Of a stretch of 35,421 bases of DNA, positions 1 to 7,430 are shown piece after piece. This DNA is from CAZHBA01 sp964530225 (lineage in GTDB: Bacteria > Pseudomonadota > Alphaproteobacteria > UBA6615), in assembly GCA_964530225.1 (NCBI GenBank), contig CAZHBA010000053.1:1-35421 (forward strand), read 5' to 3'. The position numbers and the translations under genes are program-made. Numbering within the stretch: position 1 is the first letter of the stretch; each line of letters opens with the position of its first letter. Below the pieces are notes generated by a model, which was not told the origin of the DNA, made no database searches, and saw only the letters and a list, made by a program, of their open reading frames with translations.

Positions 1-2
1 TG

Positions 3-374
3 GTCTTGAACCTGCTGGCCGCCTCGACCATCGCCGCGCTGGCCGAGGCGATAACTTTTGGGCGTAAGGGCGGCCTCGATTGGAACGTTATGCTCGACGT
101 TATCGGCGACAGCGTCGTCGCCTCGCCAATCGTTAAATACAGCTTGCCGCCACTGAAGGCGCGCGATTTTTCGCCGGCCTTCTCGAGTGATCTGATGACC
201 AAGGATATGGGGTTGATCTGCGAGGCTGCCACAAGTGTCGGTGTGCCGACGGATATCGCCGATGCGGTGCGTCGCCTCTATTTTGCCACCGTCGAGGGCG
301 GGCAGGGGGCGGACAATCTGACCGCTGCCATCCGCCAACTTGAACGCCAAGTTGGGCTCGGCGAGCCGGACTAG
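3..374 (+). CDS. NAD(P)-dependent oxidoreductase of the 3-hydroxyisobutyrate dehydrogenase family, C-terminal part (5' end outside window)
   Basis: The frame is open from the left edge and ends at a TAG, so only the last about 123 residues of a roughly 300-residue protein are present. The visible part is the all-helical C-terminal domain of beta-hydroxyacid dehydrogenases (NAD_binding_11 type). It has the helix starting LNLLAASTIAALAEAI, the substrate-site segment with FSSDLMTKDMGL, and a closing helix with the typical gqGADN-like turn. The family oxidises 3-hydroxy acids such as 3-hydroxyisobutyrate or tartronate semialdehyde with NAD(P). The N-terminal Rossmann domain and catalytic lysine are off-window or not decidable. 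The gene converges on glnK with about 20 bases between them and no visible terminator. Confidence 0.85.
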   Translation, partial: VLNLLAASTIAALAEAITFGRKGGLDWNVMLDVIGDSVVASPIVKYSLPPLKARDFSPAFSSDLMTKDMGLICEAATSVGVPTDIADAVRRLYFATVEGGQGADNLTAAIRQLERQVGLGEPD

Positions 375-393
375 CTCACCGGGACCCCACCGA

Positions 394-732
394 TTAAAGC
401 GCCGACGAGCCAGTTTCGCCGGTGCGAATCCTCACTGCTTGCTGCAGGTCGAAAACGAAGATCTTGCCATCGCCAATTTTCTCGGTGTTCGCCGCTTGGC
501 GGATGGCGTCGACCGTGTTGTCCGCGACACCGTCATCGACGGCGACTTCAATCTTAACCTTGGGAACGAAATTCACCTGATATTCGGCGCCACGGTAGAT
601 TTCAGTCTGGCCCTTCTGCCGGCCATAGCCTTTGATTTCGCTGACGGTCAAACCTTCGACGCCGATGCCCGTCAGCGCTTCGCGGACATCGTCGAGTTTG
701 TGCGGTTTTACGATAGCAACGATAAATTTCAT
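394..732 (-). CDS. glnK: Nitrogen regulatory protein P-II (GlnK/GlnB)
   Basis: A complete 112-residue PII protein of normal family length. It starts MKFIVAIVKPHKLDDVREAL and has the T-loop motif EIYRGAEYQVNFVPK with the uridylylation site Tyr51. The B-loop part TEKIGDGKIFVF and the C-loop part around VRIRTGE are also present. PII trimers sense ATP/ADP and 2-oxoglutarate. They control glutamine synthetase adenylylation and, for GlnK, plug the AmtB channel. The gene lies 90 bases downstream of amtB on the same strand, which favours GlnK over GlnB. The amtB-then-glnK order is the reverse of the common glnK-amtB operon. A strong stem-loop lies between the two genes. Confidence 0.95.
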   Translation of the reverse strand: MKFIVAIVKPHKLDDVREALTGIGVEGLTVSEIKGYGRQKGQTEIYRGAEYQVNFVPKVKIEVAVDDGVADNTVDAIRQAANTEKIGDGKIFVFDLQQAVRIRTGETGSSAL

Positions 733-754
733 TGTGCTCTCCGCTTATCTGGCT

Positions 755-786
755 GCCGGGTCCAGGCCGGTTGGCCTGGACCCGGC
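755..786 (-). other. Perfect 14-bp stem-loop between amtB and glnK
   Basis: The arms at 755-768 and 773-786 are exact inverted complements (14 bp, nearly all G/C) around a 4-base loop at 769-772. In the minus-strand transcript it sits between the amtB stop and the glnK ribosome site and is not followed by a U tract. It is therefore not a classical terminator. It may act as an mRNA processing or stability element that sets the AmtB:GlnK ratio, or as a partial attenuator. Confidence 0.6.
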
Positions 787-822
787 GTTATCGATTTTGA
801 TCTCACGCAAGCGTGGACCTTA

Positions 823-2043
823 TTAGAGGTTGTGGTAGCCACGTTCGCCGTGCATTGCGAGGTCGAGGCCCTGGACCTCGTTTTCCTCACTGACGCGGAA
901 CGGAACGAACATCGTGAGAACCTTCGCAATGACGAAGGTGAGTACTCCGGCCCACACCACGCCGACAAGAACGCCGTAGGCTTGAACGCCAAGTTGACCA
1001 CCTATGGTCACGCCGTCCGCCAAGCCGTTGCCGCCGAGCGCCGTGCTAGCGAAGATCGCCGCCAACAAAGTACCGAGCGCGCCGCCGACACCATGGACGG
1101 CGAACACGTCAAGCGAATCGTCGATCTTGAAGCGCCGCTTGATTGCTTGCGTGACCGCAAAGCAGATCACACCGGCGGCAAGCCCGAGCACCAAACCGCC
1201 GATGGGGCCGACCGAGCCCGATGCCGGTGTGATGGTTGCCAGGCCGGCGACCATACCGGTTACGGCGCCGACCAGGCTTGCTTTGCGGTAGAGAGCTAGT
1301 TCCATGACCGACCAGGCAATCGCCCCAGCGGCGGCCGAGATGTGCGTTACCGTCATCGCCATGCCGGCCGCACCGTCGGCCGCCAGGGCCGAGCCGGCGT
1401 TAAAGCCGAACCAGCCGACCCAAAGCATGGCCGCGCCGATCATCGTCAAGCCGGGGTTATGCGGCGGCTGCAGTTCTTCCGGAAAGCCGCGTCGGCGGCC
1501 CAACATTATTGCCAGCACAAGTGCCGAAACGCCGGCGGTTATATGAACGACGATGCCGCCGGCAAAGTCGATCACTCCCCGATCTGCCAGGAAGCCACCG
1601 CCCCATACCCAGTGAACGACAGGCGCGTAGACTAGCAGAACCCAGATTGTGGAGAATATGAGGACGAAGGAAAAATGAATGCGTTCCACATAGGCGCCAA
1701 CGATCAGCGCTGGCGTAATAATGGCGAAGGTCATCTGGAACATGAAGAATAGAGATTCGGGAATCGAGCCCGACAGGGTGTCGAGGCTCACGCCAGCTAA
1801 AAACGATTTGCCCAGGCCGCCCCACAACTGGTTGCTGCCGCCGCCGTCGCCAAATGCGATGCTATAGGCAAAGACCAGCCAGACGATCGATATCACGCAG
1901 GCAATTGCAAAACAGTTCATCAGCACAGAAAGCACGTTCTGTGCCCGCACCAGGCCGGCATAAAACAATGCCAGTCCCGGCAATGTCATAAATAGGACGA
2001 GTGCGGTGGATGTCAGAATCCACGCTGTGTCGGCACCACTCAT
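823..2043 (-). CDS. amtB: Ammonium transporter AmtB
   Basis: A 406-residue polytopic membrane protein of normal Amt length. The twin pore histidines are visible as His167 (GGIVVHITAG) and His317 (DVFAVHGVGG). The Amt signature DFAGGIVVHITAGVSALVLA lies at residues 159-178. No signal-peptide extension is present, so this is probably an 11-helix form. It conducts ammonia/ammonium across the inner membrane and is blocked by deuridylylated GlnK. The start is supported by AAGGAG seven bases upstream of the ATG. Co-transcription with the downstream glnK gene is likely, and such genes are classically under NtrC/sigma54 control. The promoter region shows only a poor -24/-12 match, so regulation is inferred from family knowledge. 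Confidence 0.95.
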   Translation of the reverse strand: MSGADTAWILTSTALVLFMTLPGLALFYAGLVRAQNVLSVLMNCFAIACVISIVWLVFAYSIAFGDGGGSNQLWGGLGKSFLAGVSLDTLSGSIPESLFFMFQMTFAIITPALIVGAYVERIHFSFVLIFSTIWVLLVYAPVVHWVWGGGFLADRGVIDFAGGIVVHITAGVSALVLAIMLGRRRGFPEELQPPHNPGLTMIGAAMLWVGWFGFNAGSALAADGAAGMAMTVTHISAAAGAIAWSVMELALYRKASLVGAVTGMVAGLATITPASGSVGPIGGLVLGLAAGVICFAVTQAIKRRFKIDDSLDVFAVHGVGGALGTLLAAIFASTALGGNGLADGVTIGGQLGVQAYGVLVGVVWAGVLTFVIAKVLTMFVPFRVSEENEVQGLDLAMHGERGYHNL

Positions 2044-2381
2044 AATCCCGCTCCTTAAGTTTATTATCTTCTTGATTGTTAATTGGTTCCGGGCAGCAAC
2101 GGTCAGCTTAAGCTGGTTCTTGGTTGGGATTTTTCCCCTTTATTGCTCACGCAAGTGCGAACGCGACCGAAACTGGCGCTGCTGTCTCTGACCCAGGCGG
2201 CATTATTGCGGGTGCTTATTTCTTGTTTAAACCGCTGAGATCGACAGGCAGAGATAATATCGTGCCTTTGAGTAAGCGCAAGGGCAGGAGGCGAAATTAG
2301 ATTTTCTCCGTTGCGATACTTCCTTGAATGCCGCCCATGAGGTAAGGGGAATTAAACTGAGTATTTGTGTAAAGAGGTTAC
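2044..2381. promoter_or_regulatory. Divergent control region between amtB and the tetR-like gene
   Basis: A 338-base gap without a credible gene, lying between the 5' ends of amtB (minus) and the TetR-family gene (plus), so it must hold both promoters. A 12-base palindrome, CAGCTTAAGCTG, lies at 2104-2115 in the amtB leader. A weak GG-N10-GC arrangement on the minus strand at 2181-2195 could be a sigma54 element but fits the consensus poorly. AGAGGT just before the ATG at 2382 is the likely ribosome site of the regulator. Confidence 0.5.
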
Positions 2382-3059
2382 ATGCGTACCGATGGCAAAG
2401 AGGTGGTATCGGTCGGCGCCGTGCCACGCCAGCGACTGGCCCCTGAAGAACGCGAACAGCTAATCGTCGAAGGGGCGGTCAAGTTTTTCGCTGAAGTTGG
2501 TTTCGGCGGCCAGACGCGCGAGCTGGCGCAGCGGCTCGGTGTTACGCAGCCCTTGCTATACCGGTATTTTCCAACCAAGCAGGACTTGATCGAGCGCGTC
2601 TACGAGGCAGTTTTTATCGGCCGCTGGAATCCGGACTGGCGCGCGCTAATCGAGGATCGTTCACGTCCCCTGCGCGAGCGATTAATCGATTTCTACCGCG
2701 CCTATACAAGTGATGTTCTGACTTACGAGTGGATGCGCATCTATATGTTTTCTGGTTTGGCTGGCGAGGACATCAATCGGCGATATATAGGCATGCTGGA
2801 GAGCGAACTATTGCGGCCAATCTGCGCTGAACTGCGCGCTGGCTGCGGCGCGCCGCCACCGGATGTCGTGGCCATAACCAGCCTAGAACAGGAAGCGGCG
2901 TGGCAAATTCATGCTGCAGTGTTCTATTACGGCGTGCGCAAGCACATATACCGTGCTGCCGTCGAGCCCGACGTCGACGCCTTCATCACCGACGCCGTCG
3001 ACCGTACGCTCGAAGGCGCGCTGGCTGCGACCCAGCGCCTGGGTGGCGAGACCAAATAA
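2382..3059 (+). CDS. TetR/AcrR-family transcriptional regulator
   Basis: A 225-residue protein with a TetR-type helix-turn-helix at about residues 18-65. The segment FFAEVGFGGQTRELAQRLGV followed by TQPLLYRYFPTKQDLIERVY is the family signature. The rest is a helical ligand-binding domain without recognisable specificity. TetR proteins usually repress a neighbouring gene and are released by a small ligand. The closest candidates are the convergent deiodinase-like gene or amtB across the divergent gap, but neither link can be shown. The start is the ATG preceded by AGAGGT. An upstream alternative is not supported. Confidence 0.88.
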   Translation: MRTDGKEVVSVGAVPRQRLAPEEREQLIVEGAVKFFAEVGFGGQTRELAQRLGVTQPLLYRYFPTKQDLIERVYEAVFIGRWNPDWRALIEDRSRPLRERLIDFYRAYTSDVLTYEWMRIYMFSGLAGEDINRRYIGMLESELLRPICAELRAGCGAPPPDVVAITSLEQEAAWQIHAAVFYYGVRKHIYRAAVEPDVDAFITDAVDRTLEGALAATQRLGGETK

Positions 3060-3086
3060 AAAAAGGCCGGGTAAAAACCCGGCCTT
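3057..3086 (-). terminator. Intrinsic terminator between convergent genes
   Basis: The stem AAGGCCGGGT/ACCCGGCCTT at 3063-3072 and 3077-3086 is perfect around an AAAA loop. On the minus strand it is followed by a run of T residues, so it terminates the deiodinase-like gene. On the plus strand it directly follows the TetR stop codon but lacks a U tract. Confidence 0.85.
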
Positions 3087-3110
3087 CATGCTTTGGCGCA
3101 GGACCTCCGC

Positions 3111-3827
3111 TTATTTGGCAGCGGCCGCCTTGCGTTTGTTCAACCAAGTCTTGATATCGAGCTTGAAGTGCTCGTAGTAGACCTTGGGGAAGATTTTCAG
3201 GATGTCGTAAAGCGCTATCCAGCCGCCCTTCATGGTAACCGGGATGGTAATCCATGGCGCCGCACCAATAATCGCCACGTGCTCGTTGGTATCGATCGTA
3301 TCGCGGTTCGACAGTACCCGATCCACATTGTGGGCGAACGACCAGTCGGCGCGGTAGATCACCTTGCCGTCCGGGTTGATCACGTAAACGGTGTTGGGCA
3401 GCAGGCCCCAATTATGGTGCCACGTTCCCTTGACGTCATCGACCGCTATTTTGCGCTGTTCGTTGTAGTCGTGGCGGTTACGTTTAGCGTAGGCGATTTT
3501 CTCGTCGATCGTTTTCGCCTGATGGGACTTCTCGCCGGGATGTGCCTCGCGCACGTAGACGACTAGCCATTCGACGTCGGAGTATTTCTCCTTCAGTTTG
3601 GCGAAAGGCTTCACGTTCTTGACGTACATCGGACATGTCAGGCTGCCGGATTCAACAACCAGCCACCTGCCTTTGTAGTCTGAAAGCTGAACCAAGTTGC
3701 CGTCTAGGTCGGTCAACGTGTAATCATAATCCACGTCCTCGCCAGCCTTCGGTCCGGGAAAATATCCCAGTTCATAGTTACTCATTTTGAACCGGGGGTA
3801 GTTGTAAGTCTCGTCACGAGCAGCCAC
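3111..3827 (-). CDS. Iodothyronine-deiodinase-like thioredoxin-fold protein
   Basis: A 238-residue protein with a thioredoxin-like fold at about residues 35-165. The active-site-like segment VVESGSLTCPMYVKNVKPF, with Cys65, matches the GSxT(U/C)PP(F) loop of the iodothyronine deiodinase (T4_deiodinase) family. Here the selenocysteine position is an ordinary TGT cysteine. A later segment, KVIYRADWSFAHNVDRVL, fits the C-terminal part of the fold. Bacterial members are uncharacterised peroxiredoxin-like or reductive dehalogenase-like proteins. The true substrate is unknown. The C-terminus is Lys/Ala-rich (NKRKAAAAK). The start is a GTG with a strong AAGGAGG six to seven bases upstream, and a terminator follows. 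It is a single-gene unit. Confidence 0.75.
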   Translation of the reverse strand: MAARDETYNYPRFKMSNYELGYFPGPKAGEDVDYDYTLTDLDGNLVQLSDYKGRWLVVESGSLTCPMYVKNVKPFAKLKEKYSDVEWLVVYVREAHPGEKSHQAKTIDEKIAYAKRNRHDYNEQRKIAVDDVKGTWHHNWGLLPNTVYVINPDGKVIYRADWSFAHNVDRVLSNRDTIDTNEHVAIIGAAPWITIPVTMKGGWIALYDILKIFPKVYYEHFKLDIKTWLNKRKAAAAK

Positions 3828-4032
3828 GTGCTACCTCCTTATTAAGACGTTTGGTTTTTTTTAGTCTAGCAACTTGGCCCATACGTGAAAACTGCACTAA
3901 TAAATTGCATTGATATACCTAGTTGGAGGCACGAGTGGATATAGCTTTTGCCTATTAAAGTAAAGATATAAGCGCATAAAGAGATGAATGGCGCCAGTCG
4001 GTAATTCCATCCGATTTATGTGGTACGGTTAT

Positions 4033-5244
4033 TTATTTTTCCCACCAGTGCAGCGCGTCCTGTCCTTCGCCCTGACTGCCATTAGGGCCGCCACCGCCGG
4101 TGCGTAAGTACATATTGCGGTCATGGCCCGCCTTGAATTTCCCGGCCAGTGCTTCGACCAGCCAATCCATGCACATCATGTGGCAATCTAGGCGGGTCGA
4201 ATCGCCGCCGAACAGCGTTGCTTGATGGTAATTGTCCTCGTAGACCCAAAGTTCCTTCGGGGCCGTTATCTTGTCGTAGAAGTTGTAAATCAGCTCCACC
4301 GGGCTACGCGAATCGTACTCACCAACTGTCAGCAGGACCGGACATTTTATATTTGTCTCGCGGCCCTCAACGGTCATCTGGCCCACCAATTCGTCAAGCT
4401 CGGCTTCGCTGGCGGCACCGGTGAGGTAGCCGAATAGTTGCTTATAACGTGGCGAGAAGGTGTCGAGAATGTAGTACTTGTCGATGTAGGACGCCCACGG
4501 ACCGGCTACCGCTTTAATGCGTGGATCTCCCGACGCCGCGGCCTGCAGTCCCCAGAACGAGCCCATCGAGTGCGACTGCACAACGATGGCTTCCGGATCG
4601 ACCTCGTCGCGCTCTTGCAGATATCCGGCGACCGCTAGAATTGCGCGCTCGTAGTTATCAGGGGTGAGCCTGATATTGCGAAGATTGCTGGTGCCCTGGC
4701 CGGGTCCATCCATGACTAGTATGTGCATGCCGCGGTGGTGGGCGTGATTGACCCGCGGATCGGGATAGATCTCCTTGGTCATGTCGCAGCCGGGAATGTA
4801 GATTAGTACCGGTGCCGTGGGGCTGCCAGGCATAATGTGGAAGTTGCATTGCAGTTCCACGCCTTCGAAGGGAATTTCGACACGCTCGAGCGGGTAGGGG
4901 CAGTGCTCGATAACCTTTTCGTAGTTGGCGATACAGCGGCCATGCAGGTACTGCTTCTCGTCGTTGGTCTCGAGTACCGGATGCTGGGCGCCGGCGAAGG
5001 TCGACGATGCGCGATAGTAAAGCTCAAATGCTGTTGCATTATGGCCGACGGCTTCTTCTTCGGCGGCGATCCGCTCCAGCCGTTGACCTATGCGTCCAAG
5101 ATGTTTGGATATTTGGGCATGGCTCTTCACGCTTTTTGGCAGCTGGCGAGTTTCTTCATCCCAGTGGAAGACCCGCCCGGTCTCCTTGACGACGTAATCG
5201 AAAACCCACTGTTGACGGTCTCGTTCCAGGCGTGGCGTGCGCAT
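4033..5244 (-). CDS. Alpha/beta hydrolase, FrsA / 2,6-dihydropseudooxynicotine-hydrolase-like
   Basis: A 403-residue protein with an N-terminal helical region (1-120) and an alpha/beta-hydrolase core. The catalytic triad can be placed at Ser226 (VVQSHSMGSFWG), Asp311 (VGEYDSRSP) and His340 (DNYHQA). An oxyanion-type segment, YIPGCDMTKE, lies at about 149-158. The long N-terminal cap and layout resemble 2,6-dihydropseudooxynicotine hydrolase, a C-C bond hydrolase, and FrsA-type esterases. The substrate is not known. It follows the SDR gene on the same strand by about 58 bases and is probably its operon partner. The ribosome site is AGAGGA. C-C or ester hydrolysis of a ring-cleavage or keto intermediate would fit the surrounding catabolic genes. 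Confidence 0.82.
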   Translation of the reverse strand: MRTPRLERDRQQWVFDYVVKETGRVFHWDEETRQLPKSVKSHAQISKHLGRIGQRLERIAAEEEAVGHNATAFELYYRASSTFAGAQHPVLETNDEKQYLHGRCIANYEKVIEHCPYPLERVEIPFEGVELQCNFHIMPGSPTAPVLIYIPGCDMTKEIYPDPRVNHAHHRGMHILVMDGPGQGTSNLRNIRLTPDNYERAILAVAGYLQERDEVDPEAIVVQSHSMGSFWGLQAAASGDPRIKAVAGPWASYIDKYYILDTFSPRYKQLFGYLTGAASEAELDELVGQMTVEGRETNIKCPVLLTVGEYDSRSPVELIYNFYDKITAPKELWVYEDNYHQATLFGGDSTRLDCHMMCMDWLVEALAGKFKAGHDRNMYLRTGGGGPNGSQGEGQDALHWWEK

Positions 5245-5302
5245 CGGTGCTGTTCCTCTGGTCGGTATTTTGTTTTGGATATTTGACGAAATTATCGAGC
5301 CC

Positions 5303-6082
5303 TTAGACCGCCGTCCAGCCGCCGTCGATGGTCAGGCTGGCGCCAGTGATCAACGCCGACGCGGGTGAGGCAAGGAACACTACCGAGCCGGTAATATCGG
5401 ATATTTTACCCAACCGCCCCATCAAGATCCGATCCATGACGAAGGTGTAGAATTCTGGGTTTTCGAACATCGGTTTGGTCATCGGCGTCTCTACAAAGGT
5501 TGGGCCGATACAATTGCTGCGGACGCTGTCGGCTGCGCCTTCGGCAGCGATAGCTTTACTCATACCTTCGACGGCGTGTTTGGTTAGGCAGTAGACGGTA
5601 CGGCGCGGCGAGCCCACATGTCCCATTTGCGACGACATATGGATGATGCTGCCGCCACGTCCGCCGGCGAGCATGCGCCGCATTGCTGTCTGGGCGACCA
5701 TGAACATGGATTTGACGTTGAGATTGAGCAGGTAGTCCAAATGTTCTTCTGTCACATCGACGAATGGCTCGGGAATATTCGCCCCGGCGTTATTCATCAA
5801 AATGTCGATGCGGTCGAGTCCGCCTATTTTCTCTATGACCTGCGCGGTGTCCGTGACGTCGCAAACCAAAGGCGTGGCCTTGCCACCACGTTGGGTAATA
5901 GTATCCGCGACGGCGTCGAGCTCTGCCTTGGTGCGGCTGACCAGAACTACCTCTGCGCCAGCATCGCCCAAAGCGGTGGCGATACCCTCGCCGAGGCCGC
6001 GGCCGGCGCCGGTGACTACCGCGGTCAGACCATCGAGGCGCATGGAAGGGGTTTGCAGGTCTTCGGTCTCGACGACGCTCAT
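5303..6082 (-). CDS. Short-chain dehydrogenase/reductase (SDR)
   Basis: A classical SDR of 259 residues when started at the ATG preceded by AAGGAG at eight bases. A longer in-frame start 14 codons upstream lacks a ribosome site. The nucleotide-binding motif TGAGRGLG is at 24-31, NNAG at 97-100, the catalytic Ser at 150/151, and Tyr164-x3-Lys168 (YCLTK). The C-terminal TGASLTIDGGW is typical. It oxidises or reduces an alcohol/ketone with NAD(P). It is transcribed with the downstream alpha/beta hydrolase and is divergent from the tandem cyclase genes, across a region rich in small palindromes. Confidence 0.92.
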   Translation of the reverse strand: MSVVETEDLQTPSMRLDGLTAVVTGAGRGLGEGIATALGDAGAEVVLVSRTKAELDAVADTITQRGGKATPLVCDVTDTAQVIEKIGGLDRIDILMNNAGANIPEPFVDVTEEHLDYLLNLNVKSMFMVAQTAMRRMLAGGRGGSIIHMSSQMGHVGSPRRTVYCLTKHAVEGMSKAIAAEGAADSVRSNCIGPTFVETPMTKPMFENPEFYTFVMDRILMGRLGKISDITGSVVFLASPASALITGASLTIDGGWTAV

Positions 6083-6216
6083 GATGTTTTTCTCCTTAAA
6101 ATTCTCACTTTTCATTACCGCCAAGAGCGTAGGCGGGCAGGGGCCAATAAATTATCATCACCTTGGCTCAAGCCGAAGCGGTTCCGGCATGTATTCTGAA
6201 TATATACTTGCCAAAA

Positions 6217-6267
6217 ACCGCTGCGGTGACGATAACCCTTTCCGCACGCTGCGGAGAGCTCCGCAGC
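6217..6267. promoter_or_regulatory. Cluster of short palindromes in the SDR/cyclase divergent region
   Basis: ACCGC-T-GCGGT at 6217-6227 is a perfect inverted repeat. TCCGCA-cgc-TGCGGA at 6241-6255 and GCTGCGGA-gagc-TCCGCAGC at 6248-6267 overlap each other. Three copies of the TCCGCA/TGCGGA half-site therefore sit just upstream of the ribosome site of the first cyclase gene. This is what an operator array for a dimeric repressor would look like. Alternatively, the overlapping arms could form competing mRNA hairpins. Confidence 0.5.
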
Positions 6268-6300
6268 ACGACAATCAATAAAATTTGAGGCGAGGACGAC

Positions 6301-7326
6301 ATGGCAAGGAAACCAGCGGCGAAAAAGGTGCCGACCAAACGTGCGGCGACCAGGCGAACGGCGGGCCGTAAAAAGGGATTGCGCAAAGTCGATGTGGTGC
6401 GCAAGGGCAAGCAGCTCAGCAATTGGGGCAAATGGGGTAAGAACGACGAGTTGGGCGTGCTCAACTACATTACGCCCAAGGACATTGCCGACGCCGCTAA
6501 ACTGATTAAGCGGGGTAAGGTATTTCGCCTTGGCCTCGAACTCGACGAGAACGGACCCCAACGTGGTCTGTTTGGCGGCCGCTGGAACCCCATGCATCAG
6601 ATGTTGGCGACCGGCACTGACGCTGTGCAGGGCATCCAGGAATCGCTGGTCGGCATGCGCTACGCCGACGACGCCATTAACTTGCCAACCCAGGCGGCGA
6701 GCCAGTGGGACGCGTTGGCGCATGTCTTCGCCGGCGACAAGATGTGGAACGGCTATGACGCCACCCTGGTCGATACGCGTGGCGCCCACAAGAACGGTAT
6801 CGAAAAATTCGCCGACAAGATGGTAGGTCGTGGCGTGCTGCTCGATGTCGCGCGCTACAAGGGTAAGAAGCGGCTGGCCGACGGTTACGGTATTACCAAC
6901 CGTGATCTCGACGCGACCGCGAAGAAACAAGGCGTTGAGATCAAGCGCGGTGATTTCGTCATCATAAATACTGGTCAGATGGCTGATTGTCTCGATAAGG
7001 GCGATTGGGGCAGCTATGGCGGCGGCGACGCGCCAGGACTGGCATTCGAGACGGTCGATTGGATTTATGAAAAGCAGATCGCCGGCATTTGTTCTGACAC
7101 CTGGGGCATCGAGGTGCGACCGAACGCGACCGTCGACGGCACCAACCAGCCGTGGCACTGGGTGACAATCCCCTATATTGGCATTGTGCACGGTGAAATC
7201 TGGTATCTGCGCGAATTGGTCGCGGATTGCGCAAAGGACGGGATTTACGAATTCTTCCTCTGTGCACCACCATTGGTGATCAGCCGTGGCACCGGCTCGC
7301 CGATCAATCCGCAAGCGATTAAATAG
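6301..7326 (+). CDS. Cyclase-family (kynurenine-formamidase-like) metal hydrolase, paralogue 1
   Basis: A 341-residue member of the putative cyclase family (PF04199), related to bacterial kynurenine formamidase. The usual metal motif HxGTHxDxPxH appears here as QAASQWDALAH (131-141). Asp137 and His141 are kept but both other His positions are Gln. The conserved segments GLFGGRWNPMHQMLATGTDA and CSDTWGIEVRPN, and the end GSPINPQAIK, are shared with the next gene. Residues 1-38 form a Lys/Arg/Ala-rich, histone-H1-like tail (about 16 basic residues) that the paralogue lacks. It is likely a hydrolase or cyclase acting on an amide or lactone. The ribosome site is a GAGG-type sequence. The first gene of a rightward unit. 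Confidence 0.85.
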   Translation: MARKPAAKKVPTKRAATRRTAGRKKGLRKVDVVRKGKQLSNWGKWGKNDELGVLNYITPKDIADAAKLIKRGKVFRLGLELDENGPQRGLFGGRWNPMHQMLATGTDAVQGIQESLVGMRYADDAINLPTQAASQWDALAHVFAGDKMWNGYDATLVDTRGAHKNGIEKFADKMVGRGVLLDVARYKGKKRLADGYGITNRDLDATAKKQGVEIKRGDFVIINTGQMADCLDKGDWGSYGGGDAPGLAFETVDWIYEKQIAGICSDTWGIEVRPNATVDGTNQPWHWVTIPYIGIVHGEIWYLRELVADCAKDGIYEFFLCAPPLVISRGTGSPINPQAIK

Positions 7327-7430
7327 GCGGGCTTTTACCGGCGTGGCAACTGCGCAATAATTTGCTTAGACAAAAGTTAATCAACAAAGCACGGCTGCCA
7401 TAAAAAAATAGACCGTGAGGGGGAAGACCA

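Noticed and set aside
340..1299. Long plus-strand open frame opposite glnK and amtB
   Set aside because: It runs antisense to two certain genes; its protein has no family features and is a GC-driven shadow.
2181..2195. Sigma54 (-24/-12) promoter for amtB
   Set aside because: GG and GC spacing fits, but most other consensus bases (TGGCAC...TTGC) do not match; not strong enough to list as a promoter.
6115..7314. 399-codon minus-strand frame opposite cyclase 1 (and a similar one at 7377-8246 opposite cyclase 2)
   Set aside because: Both mirror the paralogous genes on the other strand; the cyclase frames have motifs, ribosome sites and a terminator, the antisense frames have none.
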